This document shows, one piece after another, positions 54,852-63,679 of a DNA stretch of 64,000 nt. Every line of letters starts with the position of its first letter. The stretch's first letter is position 1. Source of the DNA: Wenzhouxiangella sp. XN24 (GTDB lineage Bacteria > Pseudomonadota > Gammaproteobacteria > Steroidobacterales > XN24). The translations under genes were made by a program, and so were the position numbers. The stretch covers positions 1-64,000 of the forward strand of contig NZ_JAAMFG010000028.1 of the NCBI RefSeq assembly GCF_011064545.1, given 5' to 3'. The notes beneath the pieces were generated by a model that made no database searches, had not been told where the DNA came from, and was given only the letters and a program-made list of their open reading frames with translations.

Positions 54852-54857
54852 ATTATA
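54852..54857 (-). promoter_or_regulatory. -10 box of the Fur-family gene
   Basis: A perfect TATAAT on the minus strand overlaps the thiO stop codon and sits 14 bases before the regulator's ATG. The -35 region (TGGCGC at 17-base spacing) is weak. Confidence 0.5.
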
Positions 54858-55992
54858 AGGGGCTGGGCAAATCTGCGCCATCCCGGCCCGGCGGACGGTA
54901 GGGCGCCGGGTCCAGTGGGGGCGCCGCGCCCGTGAGCAGGGCCGCGAGCAGGGCGGCGGAGCCGGGCCCGAGGTTCACGCCGTTGCGGAAATGTCCTGTG
55001 TTGACCCAGAGGCCCGGCATGCCCTCCACCGGGCCGATCCATGGAATGCCGTCGGGCGAACCCGGCCGGAGCCCCGACCATTGCCCCTGCACCGGCAAAC
55101 TGCCGAGCAAGGGCACCATGGCCGCAGCCGCGCTGCGCAGCGTTTCGCTAGCCGCAGCGGTCGTGCCGAGATCGAAACCCACGTCCTCCACCGTGCTGCC
55201 CACCAGCACCACCTCGTCATGGCGAGGAATCACGTAGTGCTCGCCGCGCATCAGGATATGGCGCAGCATGCCGCGCTGCACCCGGTACCAGAGGATCTGG
55301 CCGCGCACCGGCCGCAGGGGCAGGCGCACTTCCAGCGGCGCGAGCAGCCGGCCGCTCCAGGCCCCGGCCGCGACGACCGTATCCGGCGCGCGGAGCATCC
55401 CGTGCGGGCCGGCCGACACGTTCACCCCGTCATTGCCATGCTCGAGGCTGACCTCGCCCGCGCCCTCGAGAATCGCTACGCCGCGCAGCCGCAGGTCCCT
55501 GGCCAGCGCGTCGAGAAAGCGGGGATTGCGAATCTGGGCGATGTCCGGCAACAACAGGGCGCGTTCGACCCCGCGCCGGGCCGCGGGGACGAGCCGCGCC
55601 AGCGCGTCCGCCTCCAGGACTTCGGCGCGCATGTCGCGCCGGGCGGCGAAGGCCAGTGCCATCTCGAGCTGCGCAGGCTCAAGGTAGATGGCACCGCTCG
55701 GACGGTATTCGGGATCGATGCCGGTATCGCGCTCCAGTGCCGTCGCGAGTTCGGGCAGCATCGGCAGCGAAACGCCCGCCAGCGCATCCACGGCGGGCGG
55801 CACGTCCCATGGCGCCAAAGGCGACATGATGCCGCCACCCGCCCGTGAGGCGCCGCCGGCCACCCTGTCGCGCTCGACCAGGACGACCTTGCGCCCCGCG
55901 ATCGCACAGGCCCGCGCGGTGAGCATGCCTTGCGCGCCGCCGCCGATCACGATGACGTCCCCCCTGGTTTTCGCGGTGCCTCGCATTGCCAT
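54853..55992 (-). CDS. thiO: Glycine oxidase ThiO
   Basis: This FAD-dependent amine oxidase (DAO family) makes iminoglycine from glycine for the thiazole of thiamine. Its 379 residues show the Rossmann GGGAQG (17-22), the FAD loop ASRAGGGIMSPL, and the C-terminal QWSGLRPGSPDGIPWIGP and WVNTGHFRNGVNLGPGSA. No other thi gene is adjacent. The same gene stands next to the minor-pilin cluster in Pseudomonas, which supports the assignment. It is divergent from fimT. Confidence 0.93.
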   Translation of the reverse strand: MAMRGTAKTRGDVIVIGGGAQGMLTARACAIAGRKVVLVERDRVAGGASRAGGGIMSPLAPWDVPPAVDALAGVSLPMLPELATALERDTGIDPEYRPSGAIYLEPAQLEMALAFAARRDMRAEVLEADALARLVPAARRGVERALLLPDIAQIRNPRFLDALARDLRLRGVAILEGAGEVSLEHGNDGVNVSAGPHGMLRAPDTVVAAGAWSGRLLAPLEVRLPLRPVRGQILWYRVQRGMLRHILMRGEHYVIPRHDEVVLVGSTVEDVGFDLGTTAAASETLRSAAAAMVPLLGSLPVQGQWSGLRPGSPDGIPWIGPVEGMPGLWVNTGHFRNGVNLGPGSAALLAALLTGAAPPLDPAPYRPPGRDGADLPSPL

Positions 55993-56093
55993 GGCTGCAC
56001 CTTAAAGGTTCCGCATATCTGCAGGGAAGCGGCAGATTCCGCAACTGCACCCCGGCGGGCTTTGACGGCAGTCTGAAAGCCGGGAGGAACGCC

Positions 56094-56600
56094 ATGCACC
56101 GTACATCCGGCATCACGTTGATCGAGCTGCTCACCGCGCTGGCGGTGATCGCCGTGCTGGCCGGCCTGGCGGTTCCCGCGCTCGACGGGCTGCTGCTCAA
56201 TGCGCGACGCGCCGCCGCCATGGAGAGCCTCTTCCGGGCGGCCTGGCTGGCGCGCACCGAGGCGCTCCGCCTCGGCCGTCCCGTGCTGCTCTGCGGCTCG
56301 GCCCGGGGCGACGGCTGCGATGGCGACCCGACGAGTTGGACGGCCGGCTGGGTGGTCGTGCCGGCCGATTCGCCGGGCGAGGTGTTGCGCCACGGCGGCG
56401 GTGTGGCCCGAGCAGGGGCGCGCCTGCTCTCGAATCGCGACGCCTTTCGCTTCGAGGCGGCGGAACGCCGCAGCACCAACGGCACGCTCGCCTGGTGCGA
56501 CCGGCGCGGCGCGGCCGCGGCCCGTGCCATCGTGATCTCGCCCACGGGCCGCCCGCGCCACACGCACGGGTCGGGGTCGCTGGAGTGCGAGACGCCATGA
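56094..56600 (+). CDS. fimT: Type IV pilus minor pilin FimT/GspH family
   Basis: This prepilin-like protein has a short leader ending in Gly6 and the mature helix ITLIELLTALAVIAVLAGLA with Glu at +5, the classic type III signal cleaved by PilD. A GspH-like domain (about 45-165) with several cysteines follows. FimT-type pilins can bind DNA during natural transformation in related bacteria. The ATG at 56094 follows GGGAGGA. It is the first of five pilin genes joined by four-base overlaps. The Pseudomonas cluster has both FimT and FimU; only one is present here. Confidence 0.92.
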   Translation: MHRTSGITLIELLTALAVIAVLAGLAVPALDGLLLNARRAAAMESLFRAAWLARTEALRLGRPVLLCGSARGDGCDGDPTSWTAGWVVVPADSPGEVLRHGGGVARAGARLLSNRDAFRFEAAERRSTNGTLAWCDRRGAAAARAIVISPTGRPRHTHGSGSLECETP

Positions 56601-57004
56601 AGCTGCGCGGGATGGTCATGACCGAAGTGCTGGTCGGACTGCTTGTGCTGGGCCTGGCCGGGACGGCCGTGCTCGCGCTGGCGCTCGACGCTTTCGCAGC
56701 CATCGCGGAGGCGCGCCGGACGGAGCTCGCCGCCAGCCTCGCGGCGGATCTTGCCGGCCGCGTACGCGCGCTGTCCGCGGTGGACTGGACGACCCTGCCC
56801 CCCGCTCTGCCGTGTGGCGCCGCCTGTGCGCCCGAACAGCTTGCGGCGCTGGAGCTCGCCCAGTGGCGTACGGACGTCGCCACCACGTTGCCCGACGGCC
56901 GCGCCGAACTCGTGAGCGGCGGCCCGACACAGTTCGTGCTGACGCTCGCCTGGACGGACACCGGCGCCGAGACCCGCGAGCTCAGCCTGGGGATCGCGCG
57001 ATGA
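56597..57004 (+). CDS. pilV: Type IV pilus minor pilin PilV
   Basis: This 135-residue pseudopilin has a leader cut after Gly5, then MVMTEVLVGLLVLGLAGTA with Glu at +5. The first helix continues into an acidic and Ala-rich stretch. The short C-terminal domain has one CGAAC pair. It is shorter than Pseudomonas PilV (about 185). Position after fimT and before pilW supports the name more than sequence does. Both ends overlap neighbours (ATGA). Confidence 0.85.
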   Translation: MKLRGMVMTEVLVGLLVLGLAGTAVLALALDAFAAIAEARRTELAASLAADLAGRVRALSAVDWTTLPPALPCGAACAPEQLAALELAQWRTDVATTLPDGRAELVSGGPTQFVLTLAWTDTGAETRELSLGIAR

Positions 57005-57846
57005 ATCCGCGCCCCCGGTCCGCCGGAATCACGCTGCTCGAGGTGATGGTGGCCATGGCGACCGGGCTGGCGCTGGTGCTGCTCATGGCCACGCTGCACG
57101 CACGAATCCTCTATCTCGGCGGCGAGGCCGGGCGGGCCGCGGATGCCCAGGATGCATTGCGGATCGCGCTCGCCCTGCTGGAGTACGAAGTGGCCCACGC
57201 CGGCTACTGGGGTCCCGTGGGATCGGCTGCACAGATCGCCGGCCGGGGCGGCGATGCCACGCCGCTGGCCGTGGCCGTGGCCGGCGACTGCGGGCCACGA
57301 TGGGCCATCGACCTCGATCGGCCCGTCGAGGGCTGGTCGGCCGGCTGGCCGTTGAGCTGCTCGCCGTTCGCCGGCGCGTCCGCGACCGGCGGGGCGCTCG
57401 TGCTGCGGCGTGTCGAAACAGGGCCGGAAGGTCCCGAGGCGGGCCGGCTCCAGGTGTATGCCGATCCCTGGGCCGGACGCCTGGCGGTGGCCGGCGCGGC
57501 TGCCGCGCCGGGCGAGCAGGTCCACACCCTCGTCGCGCGAGCCTATTACATCAGCCCCCGCTCGACGGGGGACATCGGCCGGCCGTCGCTGCGCCGCAAG
57601 ACACTGCAGCGGGGACCGCGAGTGATCGACGAGGAGATCATGCCGGGCATCGCCGGACTGCAGCTGTGGTTCGGCGAGGACCTGGACCCGCCCGGGACGC
57701 CCGGGCACGGCCTGCCGAACCGTTTCGTCGCGCCGGAAGCCGCCAGCGGCGCGGTGGTCGCCGTGCGCATCCGCCTGGTGGCGGACGACGCCGCGCAGCT
57801 GGCGCTGACCCGCACGGTGCCGTTGCGCAACGGGCCGGCCCCGTGA
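57001..57846 (+). CDS. pilW: Type IV pilus minor pilin PilW
   Basis: This 281-residue protein is the largest of the minor pilins. The leader ends at Gly9, followed by ITLLEVMVAMATGLALVLLM with Glu at +5. The soluble part has a PilW-like tail (VAVRIRLVADDAAQLAL). It is expected in the initiation complex at the pilus tip with PilV, PilX and FimT. It overlaps pilV and pilX by four bases. Confidence 0.9.
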   Translation: MNPRPRSAGITLLEVMVAMATGLALVLLMATLHARILYLGGEAGRAADAQDALRIALALLEYEVAHAGYWGPVGSAAQIAGRGGDATPLAVAVAGDCGPRWAIDLDRPVEGWSAGWPLSCSPFAGASATGGALVLRRVETGPEGPEAGRLQVYADPWAGRLAVAGAAAAPGEQVHTLVARAYYISPRSTGDIGRPSLRRKTLQRGPRVIDEEIMPGIAGLQLWFGEDLDPPGTPGHGLPNRFVAPEAASGAVVAVRIRLVADDAAQLALTRTVPLRNGPAP

Positions 57847-58307
57847 GCGGCGTGCGGGCATCCGCCAGGTGCCCCGGACGGGCGCAGGGTGCGGCACTGG
57901 TCGTCGTGCTCGTGCTGACCGCCGCCGGCATGGCGCTGTCCTCGGCCGTCGCCAACACCGCGGCGCTGGAGTTCGTGATGGTCGATGGCAGCCTGGCCCG
58001 ACTGCGTGCGATGGAGGCGGCGGAAGCCGGGCTCGCCGCCGCCTTGCGCGCACGCGCCTGGTCCGCCGGAACGGCCTGGAACGCGGACGGGACCCTGGCG
58101 AGCGGGAGCCGCTGGACCGTCCGGGTGCAACTCGTCGCCGCGCGCGTGGACCCGCCTCCGGCGCCCGTCACCTGGCGCTTCGACATCGAGAGCGCGGGGC
58201 ATCATGGCGCGGCGCGCGTGGTCCTGATGCAGTCCTTCGACGTGGAGGGCGCCCTGCCCGGTCATCCGCTACCGATCGGCTGGCGCCAGGTGGATGACGC
58301 GCTATGA
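57843..58307 (+). CDS. pilX: Type IV pilus assembly protein PilX
   Basis: This 154-residue protein starts at a GTG overlapping the pilW stop (GTGA). The leader ends QG, followed by AALVVVLVLTAAGMALSSAV. As in known PilX proteins, the Glu at +5 is missing. It is shorter than P. aeruginosa PilX (about 195). It is followed directly by pilE, with no pilY1 between, which is unusual because PilX normally works with PilY1. Confidence 0.88.
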   Translation: MSGVRASARCPGRAQGAALVVVLVLTAAGMALSSAVANTAALEFVMVDGSLARLRAMEAAEAGLAAALRARAWSAGTAWNADGTLASGSRWTVRVQLVAARVDPPPAPVTWRFDIESAGHHGAARVVLMQSFDVEGALPGHPLPIGWRQVDDAL

Positions 58308-58714
58308 AGCGGGGGTTCACGCTCATCGAAGTACTGGTCTGCGTGGTCATCGTCGCCCTGCTCGCGACCATCGCGCTGCCCTCCTGGCGCGGGGTGGTGA
58401 CCCGCAGCCAGCGGGGAGATGCGATCGCAGCGCTGTATGCCGTGGCCACCGCCCAGGAGCGTTACCGCATGGTGCATGGCGTTTACGCCGCCGCGGCCGC
58501 CCCGGCGCCGCCCGTCGGGCTGGGATTCGCGAGCAGTGAAAGAGGATGGTACGAACTGCGCATCGAGCACGCCGACGCCACCCGCTTCACCGCCACCGCC
58601 CGGCCACGCGACGGCGCGCCCACGACATCGGATACCGAATGCCGGCTGTTCACCATCGACCAGGCGGGGGCGCGGAACTCGGTGCCGGCAGGACCGGACA
58701 CCTGCTGGCGCTAG
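58304..58714 (+). CDS. pilE: Type IV pilin-like minor pilin PilE
   Basis: This 136-residue pilin has leader MKRG, then FTLIEVLVCVVIVALLATIALPSW with Glu at +5. The C-terminal disulfide pair (Cys in TECRLFTID and Cys in PDTCWR) forms the D-loop seen in PilE/PilA. In Pseudomonas the gene at this position encodes a minor pilin, so I do not call it the major subunit. It ends the operon, 22 bases from the convergent ispH stop. Confidence 0.9.
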   Translation: MKRGFTLIEVLVCVVIVALLATIALPSWRGVVTRSQRGDAIAALYAVATAQERYRMVHGVYAAAAAPAPPVGLGFASSERGWYELRIEHADATRFTATARPRDGAPTTSDTECRLFTIDQAGARNSVPAGPDTCWR

Positions 58715-58736
58715 TCGCCATGCGAGAGAAGATGGT

Positions 58737-59675
58737 TCAGGCCGAGCGCAGGACCTTGGGAAGGGAGAACACGACGTGTTCCTCGCGCCCGAGGACTTCC
58801 TCGGGCACCTCGCCGCCCCAGTCCTTGAGGCGCGACACGACCTGCTGGACGAGCACCTCCGGCGCGGAAGCGCCGGCGGTGACGCCGACCGTGCCGCACG
58901 CGTCGAACCACTCGCGACGCAGGTCGTCGGCGCCGTCCACCATGTAGCCCGGAATGCCGGCCTTGAGCGCGATCTCCGTCAGGCGGCTGGAGTTCGAACT
59001 CGTCGTGGAGCCGACCACCACGATGGCGTCGCACTCGGCGACCAGCGCCTTCACCGCGTCCTGGCGGTTCTGCGTCGCATAACAGATGTCTTCCTTGCGC
59101 GGGCTGGTCAACGCCGGGAAACGCGCCTTGAGGGCGTCGATGACTCGTGCCGTGTCATCCACCGACAGCGTCGTCTGCGTGACGAAAGCCAGCCGCTCGG
59201 GGTCGCGCACTTCGAGGCGCGCGACGTCCTCCGGATTTTCCACCAGGTAGATCTCCCCGCCCCGGCTGCGATCGTACTGGCCCATCGTGCCCTCGACCTC
59301 GGGATGGCCGGCGTGACCGATGAGAATCACCTCGCGTCCCTCCTGGCCGTACCGCGACACCTCCATGTGCACCTTGGTGACCAGCGGGCAGGTCGCATCG
59401 AACACCTCGAGCCCGCGGCGTTTCGCCTCGGACTGGACGGCTTTCGATACGCCATGCGCACTGAAAATCACGGTCGCCTCGTCGGGCACTTCATCGAGCT
59501 CATCGACGAACACCGCGCCGAGATTGCGCAGCCGCTCCACGACGTAGCGATTGTGGACGACCTCGTGGCGCACGTAGATTGGCGCACCGAAGAGTTGCAA
59601 CGCCCGTTCGACGATCTCGATCGCGCGATCCACGCCGGCACAAAAACCGCGCGGGTTGGCAAGAAGAATTTTCAT
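58737..59675 (-). CDS. ispH: 4-hydroxy-3-methylbut-2-enyl diphosphate reductase
   Basis: This is the last enzyme of the MEP isoprenoid pathway, giving IPP and DMAPP. Its 312 residues have the three Fe-S cysteines in RGFCAG (Cys12), [11 protein letters not shown] and [18 protein letters not shown] and the [13 protein letters not shown] diphosphate-binding segment are present. It is convergent with the pilin operon. In Pseudomonas it lies in an lspA-fkpB-ispH cluster; here a rhombosortase and a tricorn-type gene stand between ispH and lspA. Confidence 0.97.
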   Translation of the reverse strand: MKILLANPRGFCAGVDRAIEIVERALQLFGAPIYVRHEVVHNRYVVERLRNLGAVFVDELDEVPDEATVIFSAHGVSKAVQSEAKRRGLEVFDATCPLVTKVHMEVSRYGQEGREVILIGHAGHPEVEGTMGQYDRSRGGEIYLVENPEDVARLEVRDPERLAFVTQTTLSVDDTARVIDALKARFPALTSPRKEDICYATQNRQDAVKALVAECDAIVVVGSTTSSNSSRLTEIALKAGIPGYMVDGADDLRREWFDACGTVGVTAGASAPEVLVQQVVSRLKDWGGEVPEEVLGREEHVVFSLPKVLRSA

Positions 59676-59685
59676 GCCCCGGATT

Positions 59686-60297
59686 CTAACCGAAACCCGT
59701 GGTTCCGGCGCCGTCGCTGCGCCGACGTTCGCGTACCAGCATCACCAGTCCGGCCAGCGCGCCGCCCAGCGCGCCGTATAAATGGGCATCGGTCACGACC
59801 GCACCGCCGATCAACAGCGAGACCGGGCTGCCGTCCATGGCGAACCGTTCGAACGCCAGCTTGCCCGCCAGGACCAGCAGCAGGAACCCCGACACCCAGG
59901 GAGTCGAGCGAAGGCCCGCGATCGCCCCGGCGGCGAGCAAACCGTGCAACACGCCGGAGAATCCCATGTACCACTGCACCCCGGACGACCACGTCGCGAG
60001 CCCGCCGCTGACGGCGACGACGCTGACGGCCGCTGACCAGAGCCATCCGCCCGGCGGCATCGCCCTGCCGATGGCGACGCCCAGCATGGCCGCGGCGAGC
60101 ACGTTGAGCCCCAGGTGGGTCCAGCCGAGGTGGACCAGGTGCGAGGTCACGATCCGCCACGGCTCGGTGAGCAGCAGCCCGCGCTCCCACCGCAGGGCCC
60201 CGCCCGCATCCAGCGCCTGGAACAGCACGGCAACGGCGAGCAGCAGCAGCGACACGATCCATGCCGCCCTGCCGGCCGTGCGGCCTGAACTGGACAT
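59686..60297 (-). CDS. rrtA: Rhombosortase, rhomboid-type intramembrane serine protease
   Basis: This 203-residue membrane protein has about six helices. The catalytic Ser114 lies in GFSGVLHG, the motif that separates rhombosortases from ordinary rhomboids, and the partner is His172 in [23 protein letters not shown] resembles the conserved HxxxN helix of rhomboids. In the family it cleaves proteins with a GlyGly-CTERM tail, usually for release to the surface. No GlyGly-CTERM target is visible in the window. It is 10 bases upstream of ispH and may be cotranscribed with it. Confidence 0.85.
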   Translation of the reverse strand: MSSSGRTAGRAAWIVSLLLLAVAVLFQALDAGGALRWERGLLLTEPWRIVTSHLVHLGWTHLGLNVLAAAMLGVAIGRAMPPGGWLWSAAVSVVAVSGGLATWSSGVQWYMGFSGVLHGLLAAGAIAGLRSTPWVSGFLLLVLAGKLAFERFAMDGSPVSLLIGGAVVTDAHLYGALGGALAGLVMLVRERRRSDGAGTTGFG

Positions 60298-60376
60298 CTT
60301 TCGCAGCTCCTTGCGTCGATTTCACCAGGTGCGAGACGCTTCCTCCGGCCTCCTGCGGGACCCACCGCGCCGCCGA

Positions 60377-63300
60377 TCAGTCGAAGCGGAAATCCTTCGG
60401 CGGCGGCGGCATGACGATATCGGTCGGGGGGTCCTTCTCGAGCGTTTCGAGCAGGACCTCCACCGCTTTTTCGATACTCGGATCGCGTCCGGCGGCGATC
60501 GCCTCCGGTCGGTCGATCACCTCGATGTCGGGCGCGACGCCTTCGTCCTCGACCGCCCAGTTGCCGTCCGTATCGAGGAAGCGGAACGTCGCCGGAATGA
60601 TGCTCGAGCCGTCTGCGAGCGCGGGATTGCCGCTGATTCCGATAAGTCCACCCCAGGTGCGCGTCCCGATCAAGGGGCCGAGCCCGAGCTTGCGAAAATA
60701 ATAAGGCAGCGCATCGCCGCCGGAACTCGCCAGCCCGTTGATCAGCATCGCCTTGGGGCCGTCGTGCGACAGCAACGGGCGCCGCTGTGGTTCGAAACCG
60801 CGCCAGACCCAGTAGTTGAGCGGCGTGCGAGCCAGCAGCTCGATCATGCGGTCGGGGATGAAGCCGCCGCCGTTGTAGCGGTCGTCGATGATCAGCGCGT
60901 CGCGCCGTGCCTCGGCGAGCATGCCCTTGAGCAGCTCGCGATTGCCTTCCACGGCGGTGTTGGGCACATGGATGTAGCCGATGCGGCCTCCCGACAACTC
61001 GTGGACCATGCGCCGGTTGCTGGTCACCCAGTCCAGGTAACGCAGGTTCACCTCGCTGGTGACCGTGCGGACGCGTTCCACCCGCGCGCCGCGCTCGCTC
61101 GCCCGGTCATTGAGCGTCAGCTCCACGACGCGGTCGCCCTTGTTCTCCAGCAGGCGGTAGAAGTTGTCCACGCCGCGCGTGCTCACTCCGTCGACTGCAA
61201 GGATGAAATCGCCTTCGGCGGCGGTCACGCCGGCCTCGGTGAGCGGCGAACGGTAATAATCGTGCCAGTTTTCCCCGGGGTAGATCCGCGCAATGCGGAA
61301 GTAGCCCGACTCGTGCGCCTCGACCAGGGCGCCGAGCATCCCTGCGGGGACGCGCTCGACCTTGGGCATGTCCGGACTGCTGTTGACGTAGATATGGCCC
61401 GCGTTCAATTCACCCGCGAGCTCGCCGAAAATGTAATCGAGGTCCGCACGATGGGCGACATGCTCGACCAGCGGGGCGTAACGTGCGCGAATCGCGTCCC
61501 AGTCCTGCCCGTGGTGACCCGGGTCCCAGAACCAGTCGCGCAGGATGCGCCAGCCGTCGACGTAGACCTGCTGCCATTCCACGCGCGGATCGACGCGCAT
61601 CTCGAGCTTGTCGAGATCGAGCGCCGTCTTGTCCTTTTCGATGCCGGGCTTGGCGTCGGCGATACCGAACTTGTCCTGGTGCCGCCACAGCAGTTTCTTG
61701 CCGTCCGCCGACAGCACATAACCGGAGATGCCCTCCAGCACGGTCTCGGCCTCACGTTTCTCGAGGTCGTAATGCCTCAGCTGGGCGCCGTTGCTTCCGG
61801 TCGAGACGAAGAACACGCCGCCCTCGTTCGCCGCCAGGCCGACATGGTTGCCCGACGGAACGTCGAGCGCCACGACCCGGTCGTTGAACCCCTCGACGTC
61901 GAACTTGAGCGGCTTGCTGCGTTCCTTCTCGGCGTCGTCGTCTTTTTTCTCCTCGGCCGCCGCCCCCACTTCGTCGCTGCGCGGGCGGTTGAGCGCCGGA
62001 CCGTCGGCCGCGAGGGTCGCGGCGAAGATGCGTGAGGCGTTGTTATAGAGATAGTTGAACTCGTAGGACGAGAACACGAGGTTCCAGTCGCGCGTGGAGG
62101 TGAAGTACAGGTAGCGTCCCTCTGGATCGAAAGCCGGGCTCTGCTCGTTGGTGGCGTCGGACGTCAGCTGTATCACCTCGCCGTCGCGCACGGAGTAGAC
62201 CCATATCGAACTGTTGTAGCTCTCGTTCACTTTCGTGTACGCGATCCATAGGCTGTCCGGCGACCAGGCGTACTGGGTGAGGTCACGAAACGACGCGTTG
62301 GTGTGCCGCGTGGTATCGATCTGCCGGACACGACCCGAATCGACGTCGACCATGTTCAGGCGATTGGCGCTGTCCGCGAAGGCCAGCATCTTGCCGTCCG
62401 GCGACCACACCGGAGGGAAACGCCAGGTGTTGCCGTCCCGGGTGATGCGCTTTGCTTCACCGCTGCCATCCTGCGGCCGCAGGTAGATTTCGTATTCTCC
62501 AGTGGCGTCGGACAGGTAGGCGATGTGCTTGCCGTCCGGCGACCAGCTGACGCTGATCTCGCGTGCGGCCGGAGACCGGGAGATGTTGCGTATCTCACCG
62601 TGTTCCGCCGGCACCGTGAAGATCTCCCCGCGCGCGCCGAACACGGCCCGCTCGCCATGCGGTGCGATGTCGAAACTCTCGATCTGCGCGGTCACGTTCT
62701 TGAAGCCCGGCAAGGCATGCGGCCGGTCGCCGCGCACCTCGATGGGGACGCGCCGCGTCTCTCCGGTCGCCGGGTCGTGCAGCCAGACGTAACCGCCCTG
62801 CTCGAACACGATGCGCTGCCGGTCCGAGCTCGGCCACAACACGTCGAAATCCTCGAAGCTCGTCACCTTGCTCAAGTTGGAGCCGTCCAGGTCCATGACG
62901 AAGAGGTTGAGCGTGAAGTCGCGATCCGAGACGAAATAGATCCGGCCGTCCACCCACATGGGCTGGTGGTCCGTGCCGACGAAATCGGTCAGCTGGCGCG
63001 AGGTGTTATTCGCCAGGTCATAGGTCCAGACATCCTGGGCGCGCCCGCCGCGATGACGCTTCCAGGTACGGAATTCGCGGTCGATCGGCGTGTAGACGTA
63101 GAGCTGGCCGTCGGCCGAGAGCATGCCGCCCCCGGTTTCCGGCGGACCCAGTCGCTTCTCCATGCCCCCCTCGAAGGGGACGAGAAAGGGCACGCCGTCC
63201 CGCTCGCCGTAGGGCGTGCGATTGGCGCGCACGAGAATATGCTCACCGTCCGGCGTCCAGTCCAGGATCCGGTAATCGGTGCCGCCGCGCGGCGGCATCG

Positions 63301-63625
63301 GACCCACGTCGCCATAGAAGGTCAGCTGGCGCGGCGTGCCGCCCGCCGCCGGCATCACCCACACCTGGCGGGTCCCGGAGTACTCCGCCGAGAACGCGAT
63401 CCAGCGGCCGTCCGGGGAGAACCGCGGGTAGAGCTCCAGGCCCTCATGGGAAGTCAGCCGCTGGGCGACGCCGCCCTGGGCCGGCACCGTGTAGATATCG
63501 CCGCCGTAGACGAAGGCGATCTGCTCGCCGTGAATGGCCGGGAGGCGCAGCAGGCGCGTATCGGCCTGGGCGACGACAGGACCGATTCCGATGAGGGTGA
63601 TGAAAAGGACAAGCAAGGATCGCAT
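60377..63625 (-). CDS. Tricorn-type S41 peptidase, exported
   Basis: This 1082-residue protein has a signal peptide (cleavage likely after VVAQA). Repeated WD40-like/TolB-like blades (FSPDGRWIAFSAEY, WSPDGKHIAYLSDA and others) fill about 25-680. A C1 domain, a PDZ domain (about 760-850) and the S41 catalytic domain follow. Catalytic residues align with tricorn: His744 (NAGHIYV), Ser968 (LASSGGDALP) and Glu1028 (EDEGVAPDIE). A Lys/Glu/Asp-rich insert occurs near 590-605. The signal peptide places it in the periplasm, where it would trim peptides. It is 79 bases upstream of the rhombosortase gene. Confidence 0.94.
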   Translation of the reverse strand: MRSLLVLFITLIGIGPVVAQADTRLLRLPAIHGEQIAFVYGGDIYTVPAQGGVAQRLTSHEGLELYPRFSPDGRWIAFSAEYSGTRQVWVMPAAGGTPRQLTFYGDVGPMPPRGGTDYRILDWTPDGEHILVRANRTPYGERDGVPFLVPFEGGMEKRLGPPETGGGMLSADGQLYVYTPIDREFRTWKRHRGGRAQDVWTYDLANNTSRQLTDFVGTDHQPMWVDGRIYFVSDRDFTLNLFVMDLDGSNLSKVTSFEDFDVLWPSSDRQRIVFEQGGYVWLHDPATGETRRVPIEVRGDRPHALPGFKNVTAQIESFDIAPHGERAVFGARGEIFTVPAEHGEIRNISRSPAAREISVSWSPDGKHIAYLSDATGEYEIYLRPQDGSGEAKRITRDGNTWRFPPVWSPDGKMLAFADSANRLNMVDVDSGRVRQIDTTRHTNASFRDLTQYAWSPDSLWIAYTKVNESYNSSIWVYSVRDGEVIQLTSDATNEQSPAFDPEGRYLYFTSTRDWNLVFSSYEFNYLYNNASRIFAATLAADGPALNRPRSDEVGAAAEEKKDDDAEKERSKPLKFDVEGFNDRVVALDVPSGNHVGLAANEGGVFFVSTGSNGAQLRHYDLEKREAETVLEGISGYVLSADGKKLLWRHQDKFGIADAKPGIEKDKTALDLDKLEMRVDPRVEWQQVYVDGWRILRDWFWDPGHHGQDWDAIRARYAPLVEHVAHRADLDYIFGELAGELNAGHIYVNSSPDMPKVERVPAGMLGALVEAHESGYFRIARIYPGENWHDYYRSPLTEAGVTAAEGDFILAVDGVSTRGVDNFYRLLENKGDRVVELTLNDRASERGARVERVRTVTSEVNLRYLDWVTSNRRMVHELSGGRIGYIHVPNTAVEGNRELLKGMLAEARRDALIIDDRYNGGGFIPDRMIELLARTPLNYWVWRGFEPQRRPLLSHDGPKAMLINGLASSGGDALPYYFRKLGLGPLIGTRTWGGLIGISGNPALADGSSIIPATFRFLDTDGNWAVEDEGVAPDIEVIDRPEAIAAGRDPSIEKAVEVLLETLEKDPPTDIVMPPPPKDFRFD

Positions 63626-63679
63626 GGCGAACTCCGTGACTTTTATAAAGACAATGTCGAGCGCATCGGCGCGCTCGTC

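Noticed and set aside
59699-62035. Long plus-strand open frame opposite the rhombosortase and tricorn genes
   Set aside because: It spans three real genes and an intergenic gap on the other strand. There are no start signals and no recognisable domains.
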